The notes under the pieces: model-generated
Seen by the model: only the letters and a program-made list of their open reading frames with translations
Told to the model about the DNA's origin: nothing
The model's database searches: none
NCBI RefSeq assembly: GCF_032931615.1
Contig: NZ_CP136759.1
Coordinates: 2,232,001-2,296,000 of the forward strand
DNA from: Palleronia sp. LCG004
GTDB taxonomy: Bacteria; Pseudomonadota; Alphaproteobacteria; Rhodobacterales; Rhodobacteraceae
DNA: 64,000 bases
Direction: 5' to 3'
Shown: in pieces, positions 17,551 through 26,560 of the stretch
Layout: each line of letters starts with the position of its first letter
Numbering within the stretch: the first letter of the stretch is position 1
Program-made: the position numbers and the translations under genes

Positions 17551-18423
17551 ATGCATGTCGTCACCTTGATCGGAAACCCCTTGGACCCGAGTTTCGCCCA
17601 TGCGTTGCGCGATGCCTGGGGCGGCGGCGAGGTGATCTGGCTGTCGCCGGACCGGGCTGCGGAATTCGCGATGGCGCAACTTCCCGGCAATCTCGGCGAG
17701 GTTCGGGATCAGGCACACGGGATGCGGATCGACCTCGTCGTGCAGCCCGCCGAAGGACGCCGCAAGCGTGTGCTTCTGGCCGACATGGACAGCACCATGA
17801 TCGGGCAGGAATGCATCGACGAATTGGCCGACATGGCGGGCGTCGGAGCCGAAGTATCGGAAATCACGGCGCGGGCGATGAACGGAGAGCTCGATTTCGA
17901 GGGAGCGCTCCGCGCGCGCGTTGCCCTTCTCGAAGGGCTCGACGCGGATGTGATCGAGCGGGTCTGGCAGGAGCGCATCACGCTGACGCCCGGCGGCGAG
18001 ACGTTGCTGGCGACGATGAAGGCCGGCGGGGCCTATTGCGCGTTGGTCTCGGGCGGCTTCACGGCCTTCACCGAGCGGGTGGCGCGCAGGCTCGGCTTCG
18101 ACGAGCATCGTGCGAACGGCCTGCCCGTCGAGGCGGGTCGGATCACGGGCAAGGTGGCGGAACCGATCCTCGGCCGGGAGGCCAAGGTCGCGGCGCTGGA
18201 GGAGATCTGCGCGAGAATCGGCGTCCCGGTCGCGGACGCGATGGCGGTGGGCGACGGCGCGAACGATCTCGGCATGCTGCAGCTCGCCGGGGCGGGTGTG
18301 GCGCTCCATGCGAAGCCCGCGGTCGCGGCGCAGGTCCAACGGCGTGTGGATTTCGCCGACCTGACGGCCCTGCTCTATCTGCAGGGCTATTCCGACGCGG
18401 AGTTCGTGCGGCAACAACGATGA
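17551..18423 (+). CDS. serB: phosphoserine phosphatase
   Basis: A 290-aa HAD-family phosphatase for the last serine-synthesis step. The HAD nucleophile motif is LLADMDSTMIGQECIDELAD, motif II lies in LVSGGFTAFTERVA, and motif IV in AVGDGANDLGMLQLAG. The N-terminal ~75 residues are the ACT-like domain of SerB proteins. The Met at 17551 has GGAG about 8 bases upstream; an in-frame ATG at 17515 is an alternative that would add 12 residues. It is divergent from serC-serA, so the whole serine pathway is clustered here. Confidence 0.95.
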   Translation: MHVVTLIGNPLDPSFAHALRDAWGGGEVIWLSPDRAAEFAMAQLPGNLGEVRDQAHGMRIDLVVQPAEGRRKRVLLADMDSTMIGQECIDELADMAGVGAEVSEITARAMNGELDFEGALRARVALLEGLDADVIERVWQERITLTPGGETLLATMKAGGAYCALVSGGFTAFTERVARRLGFDEHRANGLPVEAGRITGKVAEPILGREAKVAALEEICARIGVPVADAMAVGDGANDLGMLQLAGAGVALHAKPAVAAQVQRRVDFADLTALLYLQGYSDAEFVRQQR

Positions 18424-18471
18424 GTGGAGGCTCCGGACGCGTCAGGAGCCCCTGTTCGGGCAGCGATCGCC

Positions 18472-19458
18472 TCAGATCGGAAAGCCCTCGGCAGCACGGA
18501 CACGTCCGACCTCGAGGCCGGCGCGGTTGAGGATCGGTGCATCGAGATAGCGTCTCGCGGCCGGGTGCGTCGCGTCGAGCACCCCCAGATGGACGAGAAG
18601 CGCCGTGATCGCGGCCTCCGACGCGCGCGTCGCGCCGTCCACGACCTTGAGCGCGACGCCCAGCCGCTGCTCGGGCAGCATCGCGACGAAAACGGCCTCG
18701 GCCCCCGTCTTTACGGCGACGCGCCCGCCCATCGCGCGCATCAGATCGGTACAGGCGCGGGTTTCGCCAGCGACCAGATCGGGGTGCAGGCACATCGCGT
18801 CCCTCAGCCGCGCCATCGCGTCGCCCCGTGCGCCCTGCCCTTCCCGGGCGGCCGCGAAGCACGCCATGGCGCGGGCGAGGCCATGCACGCTTGTCGCGAA
18901 ATTCGGGGCCGAACAGCCGTCGATGCCGAAACCCGGACTGTCCATTCCGGTCAAGTCCTCGTGAGCGTCGCGGACCGCGCGCTGCACCGGATGATCGGGA
19001 TCGACGTAATCGGGCCCCGCATTCAGGTGCTGTGCGAATGTCAGAAAACCCGCATGCTTTCCCGAACAATTGTTGTGGACCTGACAGGGGCTCTCGCCCT
19101 CTCGGATCATTCGCAGTTTCAGGTCCTTGTCGCGGCTGACCTCGGTCCCGCAGAGGAGATCGTCGTCCCCCAGACCGAGATCCGCGAGCCAGGCGCGCAC
19201 CTTCTCGACATGGACCGGAGCGCCCTGATGCGACGCGCAGGCAAGCGCCAGCCGTTCGGTGGGCAGGCGGATGCCCGCCTCAACCATCGGCAGGGCCTGC
19301 ATCATCTTGCAGGAGGATCGGGGATAGATGGTCGCGTCGGGGTCGCCCCAGGCGGCGACGACTTCGCCCCTTTCGTCACAGACGACGGCATGTCCGCAAT
19401 GCCACGATTCGCGCAGATCGCCGCGCCAGAGTTCGATCATATTCCGGGGGTCGGTCAT
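18472..19458 (-). CDS. asparaginase family protein (Rhizobium etli AnsA type)
   Basis: A 328-aa protein of the 'L-asparaginase II' family typified by R. etli AnsA, unrelated to the E. coli type. Landmarks are the start MIELWRGDLRESWHCGHAVV, the serine-lysine-type element IYPRSSCKMMQALPMVE, ASHQGAPVHVEKV, and NNCSGKHAGFLTFAQHL with MDSPGFGIDGCSAPNFA. It hydrolyses asparagine to aspartate and ammonia; aspartate feeds the asd pathway nearby (context only). It is convergent with serB; a short GGCTCC/GGAGCC dyad lies between the stops. Confidence 0.88.
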   Translation of the reverse strand: MTDPRNMIELWRGDLRESWHCGHAVVCDERGEVVAAWGDPDATIYPRSSCKMMQALPMVEAGIRLPTERLALACASHQGAPVHVEKVRAWLADLGLGDDDLLCGTEVSRDKDLKLRMIREGESPCQVHNNCSGKHAGFLTFAQHLNAGPDYVDPDHPVQRAVRDAHEDLTGMDSPGFGIDGCSAPNFATSVHGLARAMACFAAAREGQGARGDAMARLRDAMCLHPDLVAGETRACTDLMRAMGGRVAVKTGAEAVFVAMLPEQRLGVALKVVDGATRASEAAITALLVHLGVLDATHPAARRYLDAPILNRAGLEVGRVRAAEGFPI

Positions 19459-19629
19459 GGGGGCCTTTCAACTCTGGGCGATTTTTCGTCGGGGGGGCTT
19501 CCAAAAAACGACGATCTGCCATTATGGTCTCACCGCTTGAACGAGAATGGAACCGCTGGCGTCAAGATCCCGGAAGACGGATCGGGCGCAGAAACGAACC
19601 GAGGCAGACGGTTGGAGGCTTTGAGAGAC

Positions 19630-20145
19630 ATGAGAGCGATCCTCGCAGGACTTATCGCAGGTGCCACATTGACGGGCCCCGCGGCGGCTCAGGACGAATC
19701 CACCAACCGCGTCGCGGTCGAGACCGCATGGAGCGTCTTCGTCGAGGACGATCCGCAGGAATGCTGGTCGGTCAGTCGGCCGACCGAGACCCGCAACACC
19801 CGCGGCGGCGAGGTGGTCGAGGTCACGCGCGGCGATATCCTGCTGTTCGTCACGTTCCGCCCCGGCGGCGGCGCGGGCGAAGTGTCGTTCACCGGCGGCT
19901 ATCCCTTCGCCGGCGATTCGGATGTCGAGGTCGATATCGGCGGGACGACCTTCCAGATGTTCACCGACGGCGAATGGGCCTGGCCGAGATCGGCCTCCGA
20001 CGACGCGGCGATCATCGCGGCGATGCGTGGCGGCGCGGAAGCGGAACTGACCGCACGGTCGAGCCGCGGCACCCAGACCGAGGATACGTTCTCGCTCTTC
20101 GGGTTCACCGCTGCGCTCGAGGAAGCGGAGAACCGCTGCGGCTGA
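19630..20145 (+). CDS. invasion-associated locus B (IalB) family protein
   Basis: A 171-aa exported protein: signal peptide MRAILAGLIAGATLTGPAAA cleaved about residue 20, then the IalB-like domain with WSVFVEDDPQECWSVSRP, ILLFVTFRPGGGAGEVSFT and a C-terminal Cys (ENRCG) able to pair with the Cys of ECWS. The name comes from Bartonella; most alphaproteobacterial members are periplasmic proteins of unknown role and the name does not imply virulence. GGAGG lies 11 bases before the ATG. It is followed by a strong hairpin terminator. Confidence 0.83.
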   Translation: MRAILAGLIAGATLTGPAAAQDESTNRVAVETAWSVFVEDDPQECWSVSRPTETRNTRGGEVVEVTRGDILLFVTFRPGGGAGEVSFTGGYPFAGDSDVEVDIGGTTFQMFTDGEWAWPRSASDDAAIIAAMRGGAEAELTARSSRGTQTEDTFSLFGFTAALEEAENRCG

Positions 20146-20205
20146 GGTTGCGGCGTGAGGGGCCGGCCCCTCCTGCACCCCCGAGCATTCGAAGACAGAC
20201 GACGG

Positions 20206-20238
20206 AGCGGCCGCCCGGGGCTTTATCGGGCGGCCGCT
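20206..20238 (+). terminator. strong hairpin terminator after the IalB gene
   Basis: A perfect 12-bp stem AGCGGCCGCCCG/CGGGCGGCCGCT with a nine-base loop, followed by a short T stretch. It lies 60 bp beyond the stop of the IalB-like gene and 40 bp before rlmN, so it probably insulates the two genes. Confidence 0.75.
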
Positions 20239-20277
20239 TTGGCCTATATGGGATGATCCTGCGACGCGAGGCCGCCC

Positions 20278-21453
20278 ATGACCGATATGCTACAGAACCC
20301 GATCACCCAGGACGTCCTGACGCTTCCCCGGAAGGTCGAAGAGGGCGATCGCCGCAACCTCGTGGGGCTGACCCGCGACGCACTTCGCGAGGCGTTGATC
20401 GGGGCGGGCACCCCCGAACGTCAGGCCAAGATGCGCGCGGGCCAGGTCTGGCAATGGATCTACCAGAAAGGTGTGCGCGACTTCGACGCGATGACGAACC
20501 TCGCCAAGCCCTACCGCGAGCTGCTGCGCGAGAACTTCGTCGTCGAGGTCCCCGAGATCGTGCGCCGCGAAGTATCCTCCGACGGGACGCGCAAATACCT
20601 TCTCAGGATCGCCGGCGGGCACGAGGTCGAGGCCGTCTATATCCCCGAGGAGTCCCGCGGGACGCTCTGCGTGAGCTCTCAGGTCGGCTGCACCCTGACC
20701 TGCTCGTTCTGCCATACCGGCACCCAGCGACTGGTCCGCAATCTCACCGCCGGAGAGATCGTCGGTCAGATCATGGTCGCCCGCGACGACCTCGGCGAAT
20801 GGCCCGCCCCCGGGCGGAATCCCAAGGACGAACAGCGCCTGCTGTCGAACATCGTTCTGATGGGTATGGGCGAGCCGCTCTACAATTTCGACAACGTGCG
20901 CGATGCGATGAAGATCGCGATGGATGGCGAGGGCATCTCGTTGTCACGTCGGCGCATCACGCTGTCGACCAGCGGCGTCGTGCCGGAAATCGCCCGCACG
21001 GCGGCGGAGATCGGCTGCCTTCTGGCCGTGTCGTTCCACGCGACGACGGACGAGGTGCGCGACAAGCTCGTCCCGATCAACAAGCGCTGGAACATCGAGA
21101 CGCTGATCGCCGCCTTGCGCGAATACCCGAAGGCCACGAATTCCGAGCGTATCACCTTCGAATACGTCATGCTCAAGGGCGTGAACGACAGCGACGAGGA
21201 TGCGCACAGGCTCATCGAGCTGATCCGCGGGATCCCCGCCAAGATCAATCTCATCCCGTTCAACGAATGGCCCGGAGCCCCCTACGAGAGGTCGTCGAAC
21301 AACCGTATCCGGGCCTTCGCCGACATCGTCTACAAGGCCGGATATGCCTCCCCCATCCGCACCCCGCGTGGCGAGGATATCATGGCGGCCTGCGGGCAGC
21401 TCAAATCCGACAGCGAACGCGAGAGGAAATCGCGCCGCCGCGCCGAGGCCTGA
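20278..21453 (+). CDS. rlmN: dual-specificity rRNA/tRNA adenine-C2 methyltransferase RlmN
   Basis: A 391-aa radical-SAM enzyme that methylates C2 of A2503 in 23S rRNA and A37 of some tRNAs. The iron-sulfur motif [11 protein letters not shown] (CxxxCxxC), [14 protein letters not shown], and the C-terminal catalytic Cys in [15 protein letters not shown] are intact. The N-terminal helical domain with [15 protein letters not shown] is typical. It stands between a strong upstream terminator and the small DUF2945 gene. Confidence 0.96.
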   Translation: MTDMLQNPITQDVLTLPRKVEEGDRRNLVGLTRDALREALIGAGTPERQAKMRAGQVWQWIYQKGVRDFDAMTNLAKPYRELLRENFVVEVPEIVRREVSSDGTRKYLLRIAGGHEVEAVYIPEESRGTLCVSSQVGCTLTCSFCHTGTQRLVRNLTAGEIVGQIMVARDDLGEWPAPGRNPKDEQRLLSNIVLMGMGEPLYNFDNVRDAMKIAMDGEGISLSRRRITLSTSGVVPEIARTAAEIGCLLAVSFHATTDEVRDKLVPINKRWNIETLIAALREYPKATNSERITFEYVMLKGVNDSDEDAHRLIELIRGIPAKINLIPFNEWPGAPYERSSNNRIRAFADIVYKAGYASPIRTPRGEDIMAACGQLKSDSERERKSRRRAEA

Positions 21454-21543
21454 TCCCGCCTTCACCGGTGCGACATCCGTGACCGGAACGATTTCGCCCG
21501 CCCGTGCGTCGACGCCCCACGAAACAGTGGAGCGAAGATCACC

Positions 21544-21762
21544 ATGGCAAAGCATTACGAGGAAGGCGACAAGGTCGAGTGGGACTGGGGCAACGGTACC
21601 GCCACCGCGACCGTGAAGCAGAAATACACGCAGAAGCGTACGCTCAAGATCGACGGGAACGAAGTCACCCGCGATGCCGATGACGACGATCCGTCATACA
21701 AGCTCGAGCAGGATGACGGATCGATCGTCCTGAAATCGCACAGCGAATTGCGCAAAGCCTGA
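21544..21762 (+). CDS. DUF2945 family small protein
   Basis: A 72-aa hydrophilic protein. The pattern KHYEEGDKVEWDWGNGTATATV, then KIDGNEVTRDADDDDPSYKL and a C-terminal HSELRKA matches DUF2945 ('hypervirulence-associated TUDOR-like' domain), a small beta-barrel of unknown bacterial role. Upstream GTGGAGCGAAG serves as ribosome site. It is convergent with the LOG gene, with 3 bp between stops. Confidence 0.85.
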   Translation: MAKHYEEGDKVEWDWGNGTATATVKQKYTQKRTLKIDGNEVTRDADDDDPSYKLEQDDGSIVLKSHSELRKA

Positions 21763-21765
21763 TCG

Positions 21766-22611
21766 TCAACGTCCCGGGATGGTGTCGCGTGTTTCGTCGG
21801 CACCGTCCCAATTTTCCATCGCCTCGATCGCGTCCGATGCGGTCTCGACGAATCTGAACAGGTCCAGATCGGCCTCCGCGATGGTGCCGGCCTCGGCCAG
21901 GGCCCCGAAGTCGATGATCCGGTTCCAGAACGCCTTGCCGAACAGAAGGACCGGAATGCGCTGCATCCGGCCTGTCTGGATCAGTGTCAGCGCCTCGAAC
22001 ACTTCATCGAGCGTCCCGAATCCGCCCGGAAAGACGCAGATCGCCTTGGCCCGCAGCAGGAAATGCATCTTGCGGATCGCGAAATAGTGGAAGTTGAAGC
22101 AGAGACCCGGCGTGACATAGGCGTTCGGGGCCTGCTCGTGCGGCAACACGACGTTCAGTCCGATCGACCGCCCACCGGCTTCGCTCGCCCCGCGATTGCC
22201 TGCCTCCATCACGCCGGGTCCGCCGCCCGTCACGATGACGTCTTCGCGGCCACCGCCTTCGAGGCTCCTCAGCGTGACGAGCCGGGCGAATTCCCGCGCC
22301 TCGTCATAGAATGACGACAGCTCGGCAAGCGTCTTCGTCCTCGCCAGATCGCGGTCGGCGGGTGCGGGAATGCGCGCTCCGCCGAAGATCACGATGGTCG
22401 AGACGATATCCTCGTCGTTCATCGCGAGCTCCGGCTTCAGCAATTCGAGCTGGAGCCTGACCGGCCGGAGTTCCGCACGCCCCAGGAAATCCTCGTCGGC
22501 GAAGGCGAGCCTGTAGGAGGGCGCACGTGTCTGCGGGGTATCGGGGATTTCGTGCGCGGTCTCGATATCCTCCTGCGCCTCGCGCAGGGGCGACGTCTTT
22601 CGATCTGTCAT
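21766..22611 (-). CDS. LOG family protein (TIGR00730-like)
   Basis: A 281-aa Rossmann-fold protein. The diagnostic motifs are GGGPGVMEAGNRGA and FPGGFGTLDEVFEALTL (PGGxGTxxE), shared with cytokinin-activating LONELY GUY phosphoribohydrolases and with bacterial nucleotide 5'-monophosphate nucleosidases of PpnN type. It has a longer N-terminus (~75 residues) than plant LOG enzymes. The likely chemistry is hydrolysis of the N-glycosidic bond of a nucleoside monophosphate; the substrate cannot be decided. Confidence 0.87.
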   Translation of the reverse strand: MTDRKTSPLREAQEDIETAHEIPDTPQTRAPSYRLAFADEDFLGRAELRPVRLQLELLKPELAMNDEDIVSTIVIFGGARIPAPADRDLARTKTLAELSSFYDEAREFARLVTLRSLEGGGREDVIVTGGGPGVMEAGNRGASEAGGRSIGLNVVLPHEQAPNAYVTPGLCFNFHYFAIRKMHFLLRAKAICVFPGGFGTLDEVFEALTLIQTGRMQRIPVLLFGKAFWNRIIDFGALAEAGTIAEADLDLFRFVETASDAIEAMENWDGADETRDTIPGR

Positions 22612-22675
22612 GCCGTCCTCCAGTCAGGAGCGACAGACCTAGGAAGATTTGGGCTCAAGTCCAAGGCGCAAGGTA

Positions 22676-22699
22676 AAAGGGCACCCGAAGGTGCCCTTT
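22676..22699 (-). terminator. intrinsic terminator of the VPLPA-CTERM gene
   Basis: A perfect 10-bp stem AAAGGGCACC/GGTGCCCTTT around a four-base loop, followed on the minus strand by TTTTACC. It sits 24 bp past the stop of the VPLPA-CTERM gene and separates it from the LOG gene. A textbook rho-independent terminator. Confidence 0.85.
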
Positions 22700-22722
22700 C
22701 CAAGTACGGACCATCGGAGTGA

Positions 22723-23313
22723 TCAGGCTTTCGACTTGCGGCGGCGCAGCGCACCGAGACCGCCGAGACCGCCCATCCCCGCGAGGAGGAGGATACCGGC
22801 CGCAGGCAGCGGAACGGCAGCGACGTTGAACGCGTCGAGGTCGAAACCGTCACGACCGGACCCGGGCTCGGACTGGTCGACGAAGCGGATCTGGCTGAAG
22901 GCACCGGCGAATTCCAGACGGCTCGTCCCGCCGAGCGGCACGCCGTCGAAGTTGCCCTTGTTGCTCACGGTGCCGATCAACTGGAAGTCGTCGTCATTGC
23001 CGACGTAGACTTGGGCGACCTCGTCCGAATAGCTCGAACCGAATGTAACCTCGATGGCGGACAACGGACCGGTAAAGTCGGGCGAGATCCAGAAGGTCGC
23101 GGAACCGCCCAGGCCGAGGGCGAAGAAATCCCCGTCGCCCATCGAGCTGAGTTCGACGTTGTCGAGGTTACGCCGATCGCCCGCACCGCAGGTAACGCCT
23201 GCAGGCGCCACGTTCCCGAGGGCGCAATCCGCCTCGCGATCGGTAATTGTGAGAGCGTTCGCCGCCCCGCTCACAGCCATGAAAATCGCTGCTCCGATAA
23301 TAGTATACTTCAT
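22723..23313 (-). CDS. VPLPA-CTERM sorting-domain surface protein
   Basis: A 196-aa exported protein. The N-terminal signal peptide ends ...SGAANA (about residue 20). A beta-rich body has CALGNVAPAGVTCGAGD with two Cys. The C-terminal tail VPLPAAGILLLAGMGGLGGL followed by GALRRRKSKA is a complete VPLPA-CTERM sorting signal: short motif, hydrophobic helix, basic end. By family knowledge such proteins are processed by an exosortase and usually linked to extracellular polysaccharide or biofilm. No exosortase gene is in this window. GGAGGG precedes the ATG, and the ~300 bp upstream (23314-23612) is AT-richer and gene-free. Confidence 0.88.
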   Translation of the reverse strand: MKYTIIGAAIFMAVSGAANALTITDREADCALGNVAPAGVTCGAGDRRNLDNVELSSMGDGDFFALGLGGSATFWISPDFTGPLSAIEVTFGSSYSDEVAQVYVGNDDDFQLIGTVSNKGNFDGVPLGGTSRLEFAGAFSQIRFVDQSEPGSGRDGFDLDAFNVAAVPLPAAGILLLAGMGGLGGLGALRRRKSKA

Positions 23314-23612
23314 TTCAAATACCCTCCGATGCTGTCGGCGGGCGGCAATCGCCCGCCGAGTGCGTTTGATTTTATGGGTAATGATCGCGCTTCGTTCAAC
23401 ATTTATTTACGACTTTGGGGTCGCTCGCGAACGAAGCGCCAAAACTGTATTTCACCTTATTATCAAGGCTCTACTCCCCCACCGGTTGATTCGTTTCGCG
23501 GGTCACAACTGGATCGACCAGTCCCGAATCCGGCCGCTTACCTGGCGCGGCTCTTGCTTCCCCTTCCTGCTGACCTATAGAGCCCGGGATCATCAGTCCC
23601 GAAGGAGCCCGG

Positions 23613-24437
23613 ATGCCCCACGATCACCTCGAAGCCGCGATTTCCACAGCGTGGGAAGACCGCGAGACGATCTCGTCCAGCACGGGCGGGGAGACCCGCG
23701 AGGCGATCGAGGAGACGCTTGATGCGCTCGATCGCGGCACTCTGCGTGTGGCCGAGAAGCGCGGCGACACTTGGCACGTGAACCAGTGGGCCAAGAAGGC
23801 CGTGCTTCTGGGTTTCCGGATCCGCGACATGGAGATGCAGGCGGGCGGACCGCAAGGCGGCGGCTGGTGGGACAAGGTGGACAGCAAGTTCGCCGCCTGG
23901 GGCGAAGAGCGCTGGCGCGAGGCCGGTTTCCGTGCCGTGCCGAACTGCATCGTCCGTCGTTCCGCCCATATCGCGAAGGGCGTCGTGCTGATGCCCTCCT
24001 TCGTGAATGTCGGTGCCTATGTCGACGAGGGCACGATGGTCGATACCTGGGCGACGGTCGGGTCCTGCGCGCAGATCGGCAAGAACGTGCATCTCTCGGG
24101 CGGCGTGGGCATCGGCGGCGTGCTCGAGCCGCTGCAGGCGGATCCCACGATCATCGAGGACAACTGCTTCATCGGGGCGCGTTCGGAGGTCGTCGAGGGT
24201 TGCATCGTGCGCGAAGGCTCGGTCCTCGGGATGGGTGTCTATATCGGCAAGTCGACCAAGATCGTGGACCGCGAAAGCGGCGAGGTCTTCATGGGCGAAG
24301 TGCCGCCCTACTCCGTCGTCGTGTCGGGTTCGATGCCCACCAAGAACGGTTTGAACCTCTATTGCGCGGTCATCGTGAAGCGTGTCGATGCGCGTACGCG
24401 GGCAAAGACCGGGATCAACGAGCTTCTCCGCGACTGA
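23613..24437 (+). CDS. dapD: tetrahydrodipicolinate N-succinyltransferase
   Basis: A 274-aa enzyme of the succinylase branch of DAP/lysine synthesis that transfers succinyl from succinyl-CoA to tetrahydrodipicolinate. The N-terminal helical domain is followed by a left-handed beta-helix of hexapeptide repeats ([20 protein letters not shown] through [18 protein letters not shown] turns). GAAGGAG lies 7 bases upstream of the ATG. It pairs functionally with dapE (26553-27689), the desuccinylase two steps later. Its 3' side is a 315-bp gap with several hairpins. Confidence 0.96.
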   Translation: MPHDHLEAAISTAWEDRETISSSTGGETREAIEETLDALDRGTLRVAEKRGDTWHVNQWAKKAVLLGFRIRDMEMQAGGPQGGGWWDKVDSKFAAWGEERWREAGFRAVPNCIVRRSAHIAKGVVLMPSFVNVGAYVDEGTMVDTWATVGSCAQIGKNVHLSGGVGIGGVLEPLQADPTIIEDNCFIGARSEVVEGCIVREGSVLGMGVYIGKSTKIVDRESGEVFMGEVPPYSVVVSGSMPTKNGLNLYCAVIVKRVDARTRAKTGINELLRD

Positions 24438-24547
24438 GGAATCGGCCCAGGCAAGGCTTTCGCAACCCAAGGTAGAGCACCCTTGCCAGCCACGCCCAAA
24501 ACACGTGCAGAAACACTCTGTTCTTGATCGAAACCCACTATTTCTTC

Positions 24548-24717
24548 GCGGAAAACGCCATTTTCCGCTAGGATGAGAAGACGGCTTCCGATGAGGGGGC
24601 CGCAATTTCGATCACCAGATTTATTGAACGGGATCGCCGCTTTCGCAAGGAAGCGGCGATCTCGTCTCATCCTTCGACCGCTCCGCCGCAAAGCGATGTG
24701 AACCAAATCGCTTTGCG
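24548..24717 (+). promoter_or_regulatory. cluster of three hairpins between dapD and the cation antiporter
   Basis: The 315-bp gap 24438-24752 holds no gene but has three perfect dyads: GCGGAAAA/TTTTCCGC (24548-24568), GATCGCCGCTT/AAGCGGCGATC (24632-24661) and CGCAAAGCGAT/ATCGCTTTGCG (24687-24717). None has a proper T-run. The last ends 35 bp before the antiporter start, which lacks a clear ribosome site. Options are dapD mRNA end, a regulatory leader, or a small RNA. Confidence 0.45.
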
Positions 24718-24752
24718 CGTCGTTGCCGCTGCGCAATGACCGATCTGACTTC

Positions 24753-25784
24753 ATGAATTTAGACACCCTGCCCCTCGTATGGGTGCTTGCGATCTTCGCC
24801 GCGGCGGCCCTCGTGGTCGTCGGAGCGTCGATCAAGGCCACGCATCTCGCCGACATCATCGCCGACCGCACCCGGATGGGCGAAGCGATGGCCGGTGGAC
24901 TGATCCTTGGCGGGGCCACATCGCTCGCCGGGGTCGTCGTCTCGGTCGATGCCGCGGCCGGGGGCGATGCAAGTTTCGCTTTCTCGAACGCCGTCGGCGG
25001 GATCGCCGCGCAGACCGTGTTCCTCGCGCTGGCCGATATCCTGCACAAGCGTGCCAATCTGGAACACGCCGCGGCGGAACCCGCGAACCTGTTCCAGGCC
25101 GTCATGCTCATCATCCTGCTGAGCCTGCCGATCTGCGCCATCGCCGGCCCCGAGATCGCCTATTTCGGCGTGCATCCGGCATCGGTCGCACTGTTCCTCG
25201 CCTATATCGCCGGGACCAAGCTCGCTTCGGACGTGAGCGAAACCCCGATGTGGAAGCCGGTCCAGACCTCCGACACCCGCAACGACGAACCCGAGGAAGA
25301 CAGCGATCCGTCGAAATCGGCGATGAAGCCCGCGCTCGTCTTTGCGGGACTTGTCGCGATGATGGGGCTCGGCGGCTGGGTCATCAGCCAGATCGGCGGC
25401 AGTTTCATCTCGCGCTTCGGCCTCGCCTCGAGCCTCGTGGGGTCGCTCATCACCGCGGTCGTGACCTCGCTGCCGGAGCTTGTCACCACGCTCGTCGCCG
25501 TGCGCCGAGGGGCGCTGCAACTGGCAGTGGGCGGGATCATCGGCGGCAACACGTTCGACACGCTCTTCCTCGTGGCCTCCGACGTCGCCTATCGCGACGG
25601 CTCGCTCTATCACGCGATCGAAGGCAACGACCTCTACTGGCTCGGAACCGGCCTGCTGATGACGGCGATCCTGCTTGCAGGCCTCATCCTCCGCCAGCGC
25701 GAGGGACCGGGCCGCATCGGCATCGAATCCGTGCTGATGATCGGCATCTATCTCACCGCGCTCTGCGTCGAGGTTTTTGCATAG
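24753..25784 (+). CDS. sodium/calcium antiporter family protein (CaCA superfamily)
   Basis: A 343-aa inner-membrane cation antiporter with about ten helices in two inverted halves. The two alpha-repeats are visible: LGGATSLAGVVVSVDAA in the first half and VVTSLPELVTTLVAVRRGAL in the second (the TSLPEL core), followed by GGIIGGNTFDTLF. A central acidic loop (DEPEEDSDPSK) joins the halves. The ATG at 24753 is chosen from family N-termini; a TTG at 24723 is the alternative, and neither has a good Shine-Dalgarno. It follows the hairpin cluster. Confidence 0.88.
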   Translation: MNLDTLPLVWVLAIFAAAALVVVGASIKATHLADIIADRTRMGEAMAGGLILGGATSLAGVVVSVDAAAGGDASFAFSNAVGGIAAQTVFLALADILHKRANLEHAAAEPANLFQAVMLIILLSLPICAIAGPEIAYFGVHPASVALFLAYIAGTKLASDVSETPMWKPVQTSDTRNDEPEEDSDPSKSAMKPALVFAGLVAMMGLGGWVISQIGGSFISRFGLASSLVGSLITAVVTSLPELVTTLVAVRRGALQLAVGGIIGGNTFDTLFLVASDVAYRDGSLYHAIEGNDLYWLGTGLLMTAILLAGLILRQREGPGRIGIESVLMIGIYLTALCVEVFA

Positions 25785-25870
25785 CGGGTCACGGAACCGA
25801 GAGGACCGGGCGACGTTCTCTGGAGACCTCTCCGCGTTTTGGCGGACCTATAGACACGAAAGGAAATTCC

Positions 25871-26125
25871 ATGGGCTGGCTTGCAGCTATCATCGTCGGG
25901 GGCCTCGCTGGCTGGTTGGCAGAGCAATTCATGAAGTCCAACATGGGACTTCTGATGAACATCATCGTCGGTATTATCGGCGCGATCCTGTTCAACTTCA
26001 TCTTCGGAACCCTGCTGGGTCTTTATGCTGCCGGCGCAAGCTTCAGCATCGGCTACCTGGTCGCCGGTTTCATCGGGGCCTGCATCCTGATCTGGATCGT
26101 ACGGATGGTGCGCGGACGCGCCTGA
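25871..26125 (+). CDS. GlsB/YeaQ/YmgE family membrane protein
   Basis: An 84-aa protein with three hydrophobic helices and the glycine-rich pattern of the transglycosylase-associated/YeaQ family: GWLAAIIVGGLAGWLAEQFM, NIIVGIIGAILFNFIFG, and YLVAGFIGACILIWIVRMV. Members are often stress-induced inner-membrane proteins of unknown mechanism. AAAGGAAA precedes the ATG. A terminator hairpin follows at 26152-26176. Confidence 0.88.
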   Translation: MGWLAAIIVGGLAGWLAEQFMKSNMGLLMNIIVGIIGAILFNFIFGTLLGLYAAGASFSIGYLVAGFIGACILIWIVRMVRGRA

Positions 26126-26151
26126 CCCTCGATCTACGGGATCCTTTGATT

Positions 26152-26176
26152 GGCCGCGCCCTCACCGGGCGCGGCC
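26152..26176 (+). terminator. intrinsic terminator after the GlsB-like gene
   Basis: GGCCGCGCCC/GGGCGCGGCC, a perfect 10-bp stem with a five-base loop, followed by TTCTTGTT. It lies 26 bp past the stop codon. Confidence 0.8.
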
Positions 26177-26218
26177 TTCTTGTTGACACCACACGACTTT
26201 CCATCGAAGCAGGCGCGC

Positions 26219-26560
26219 ATGGCACGTTCGCAATTCGTCTACACACTGGTTGTCGAAGTCGGTCGCGCGCCGGGCGACGGTCTGCCCGACGGCGCGACGG
26301 GGGCGGCACTCATGTGCTATGCCTCCGGCATCGACGAGGCCGAGGCCGTGCGCGAGACCGTCGCACTCCTCAAGCAGGCCGAGATGTCACCGCTTGACGT
26401 CACGGGGTACGGCACGGTCGAGGACAGGCTCGCCGAAGGCCACGAGATCGACGACGAGGAACGCGCCCTGATGGAGCGTGCCCGGTCCGAGAACGCCGTC
26501 ATCGTGGCGCAGATGACCCCCTTCTTCGACGATGCAAAGGCAAAGGGCGGGAATGGCTGA
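26219..26560 (+). CDS. conserved hypothetical protein upstream of dapE
   Basis: A 113-aa acidic, soluble protein starting MARSQFVYTLVVEVGRAPGD; no family recognised. It contains YASGIDEAEAVRETVALLKQ and GYGTVEDRLAEGHEIDDEER, a ferredoxin-like alpha/beta pattern. The last codons overlap the start of dapE by 8 bp, so the two are translationally coupled. Open frame extends 23 codons upstream through the terminator hairpin, which argues for the Met at 26219. A role in lysine synthesis would be guilt by association only. Confidence 0.7.
   Translation: MARSQFVYTLVVEVGRAPGDGLPDGATGAALMCYASGIDEAEAVRETVALLKQAEMSPLDVTGYGTVEDRLAEGHEIDDEERALMERARSENAVIVAQMTPFFDDAKAKGGNG

Noticed and set aside
17384..17569. 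short ORFs in the serC-serB intergenic region
   Set aside because: Proline/arginine-rich, no ribosome site; better explained as promoter and leader DNA.
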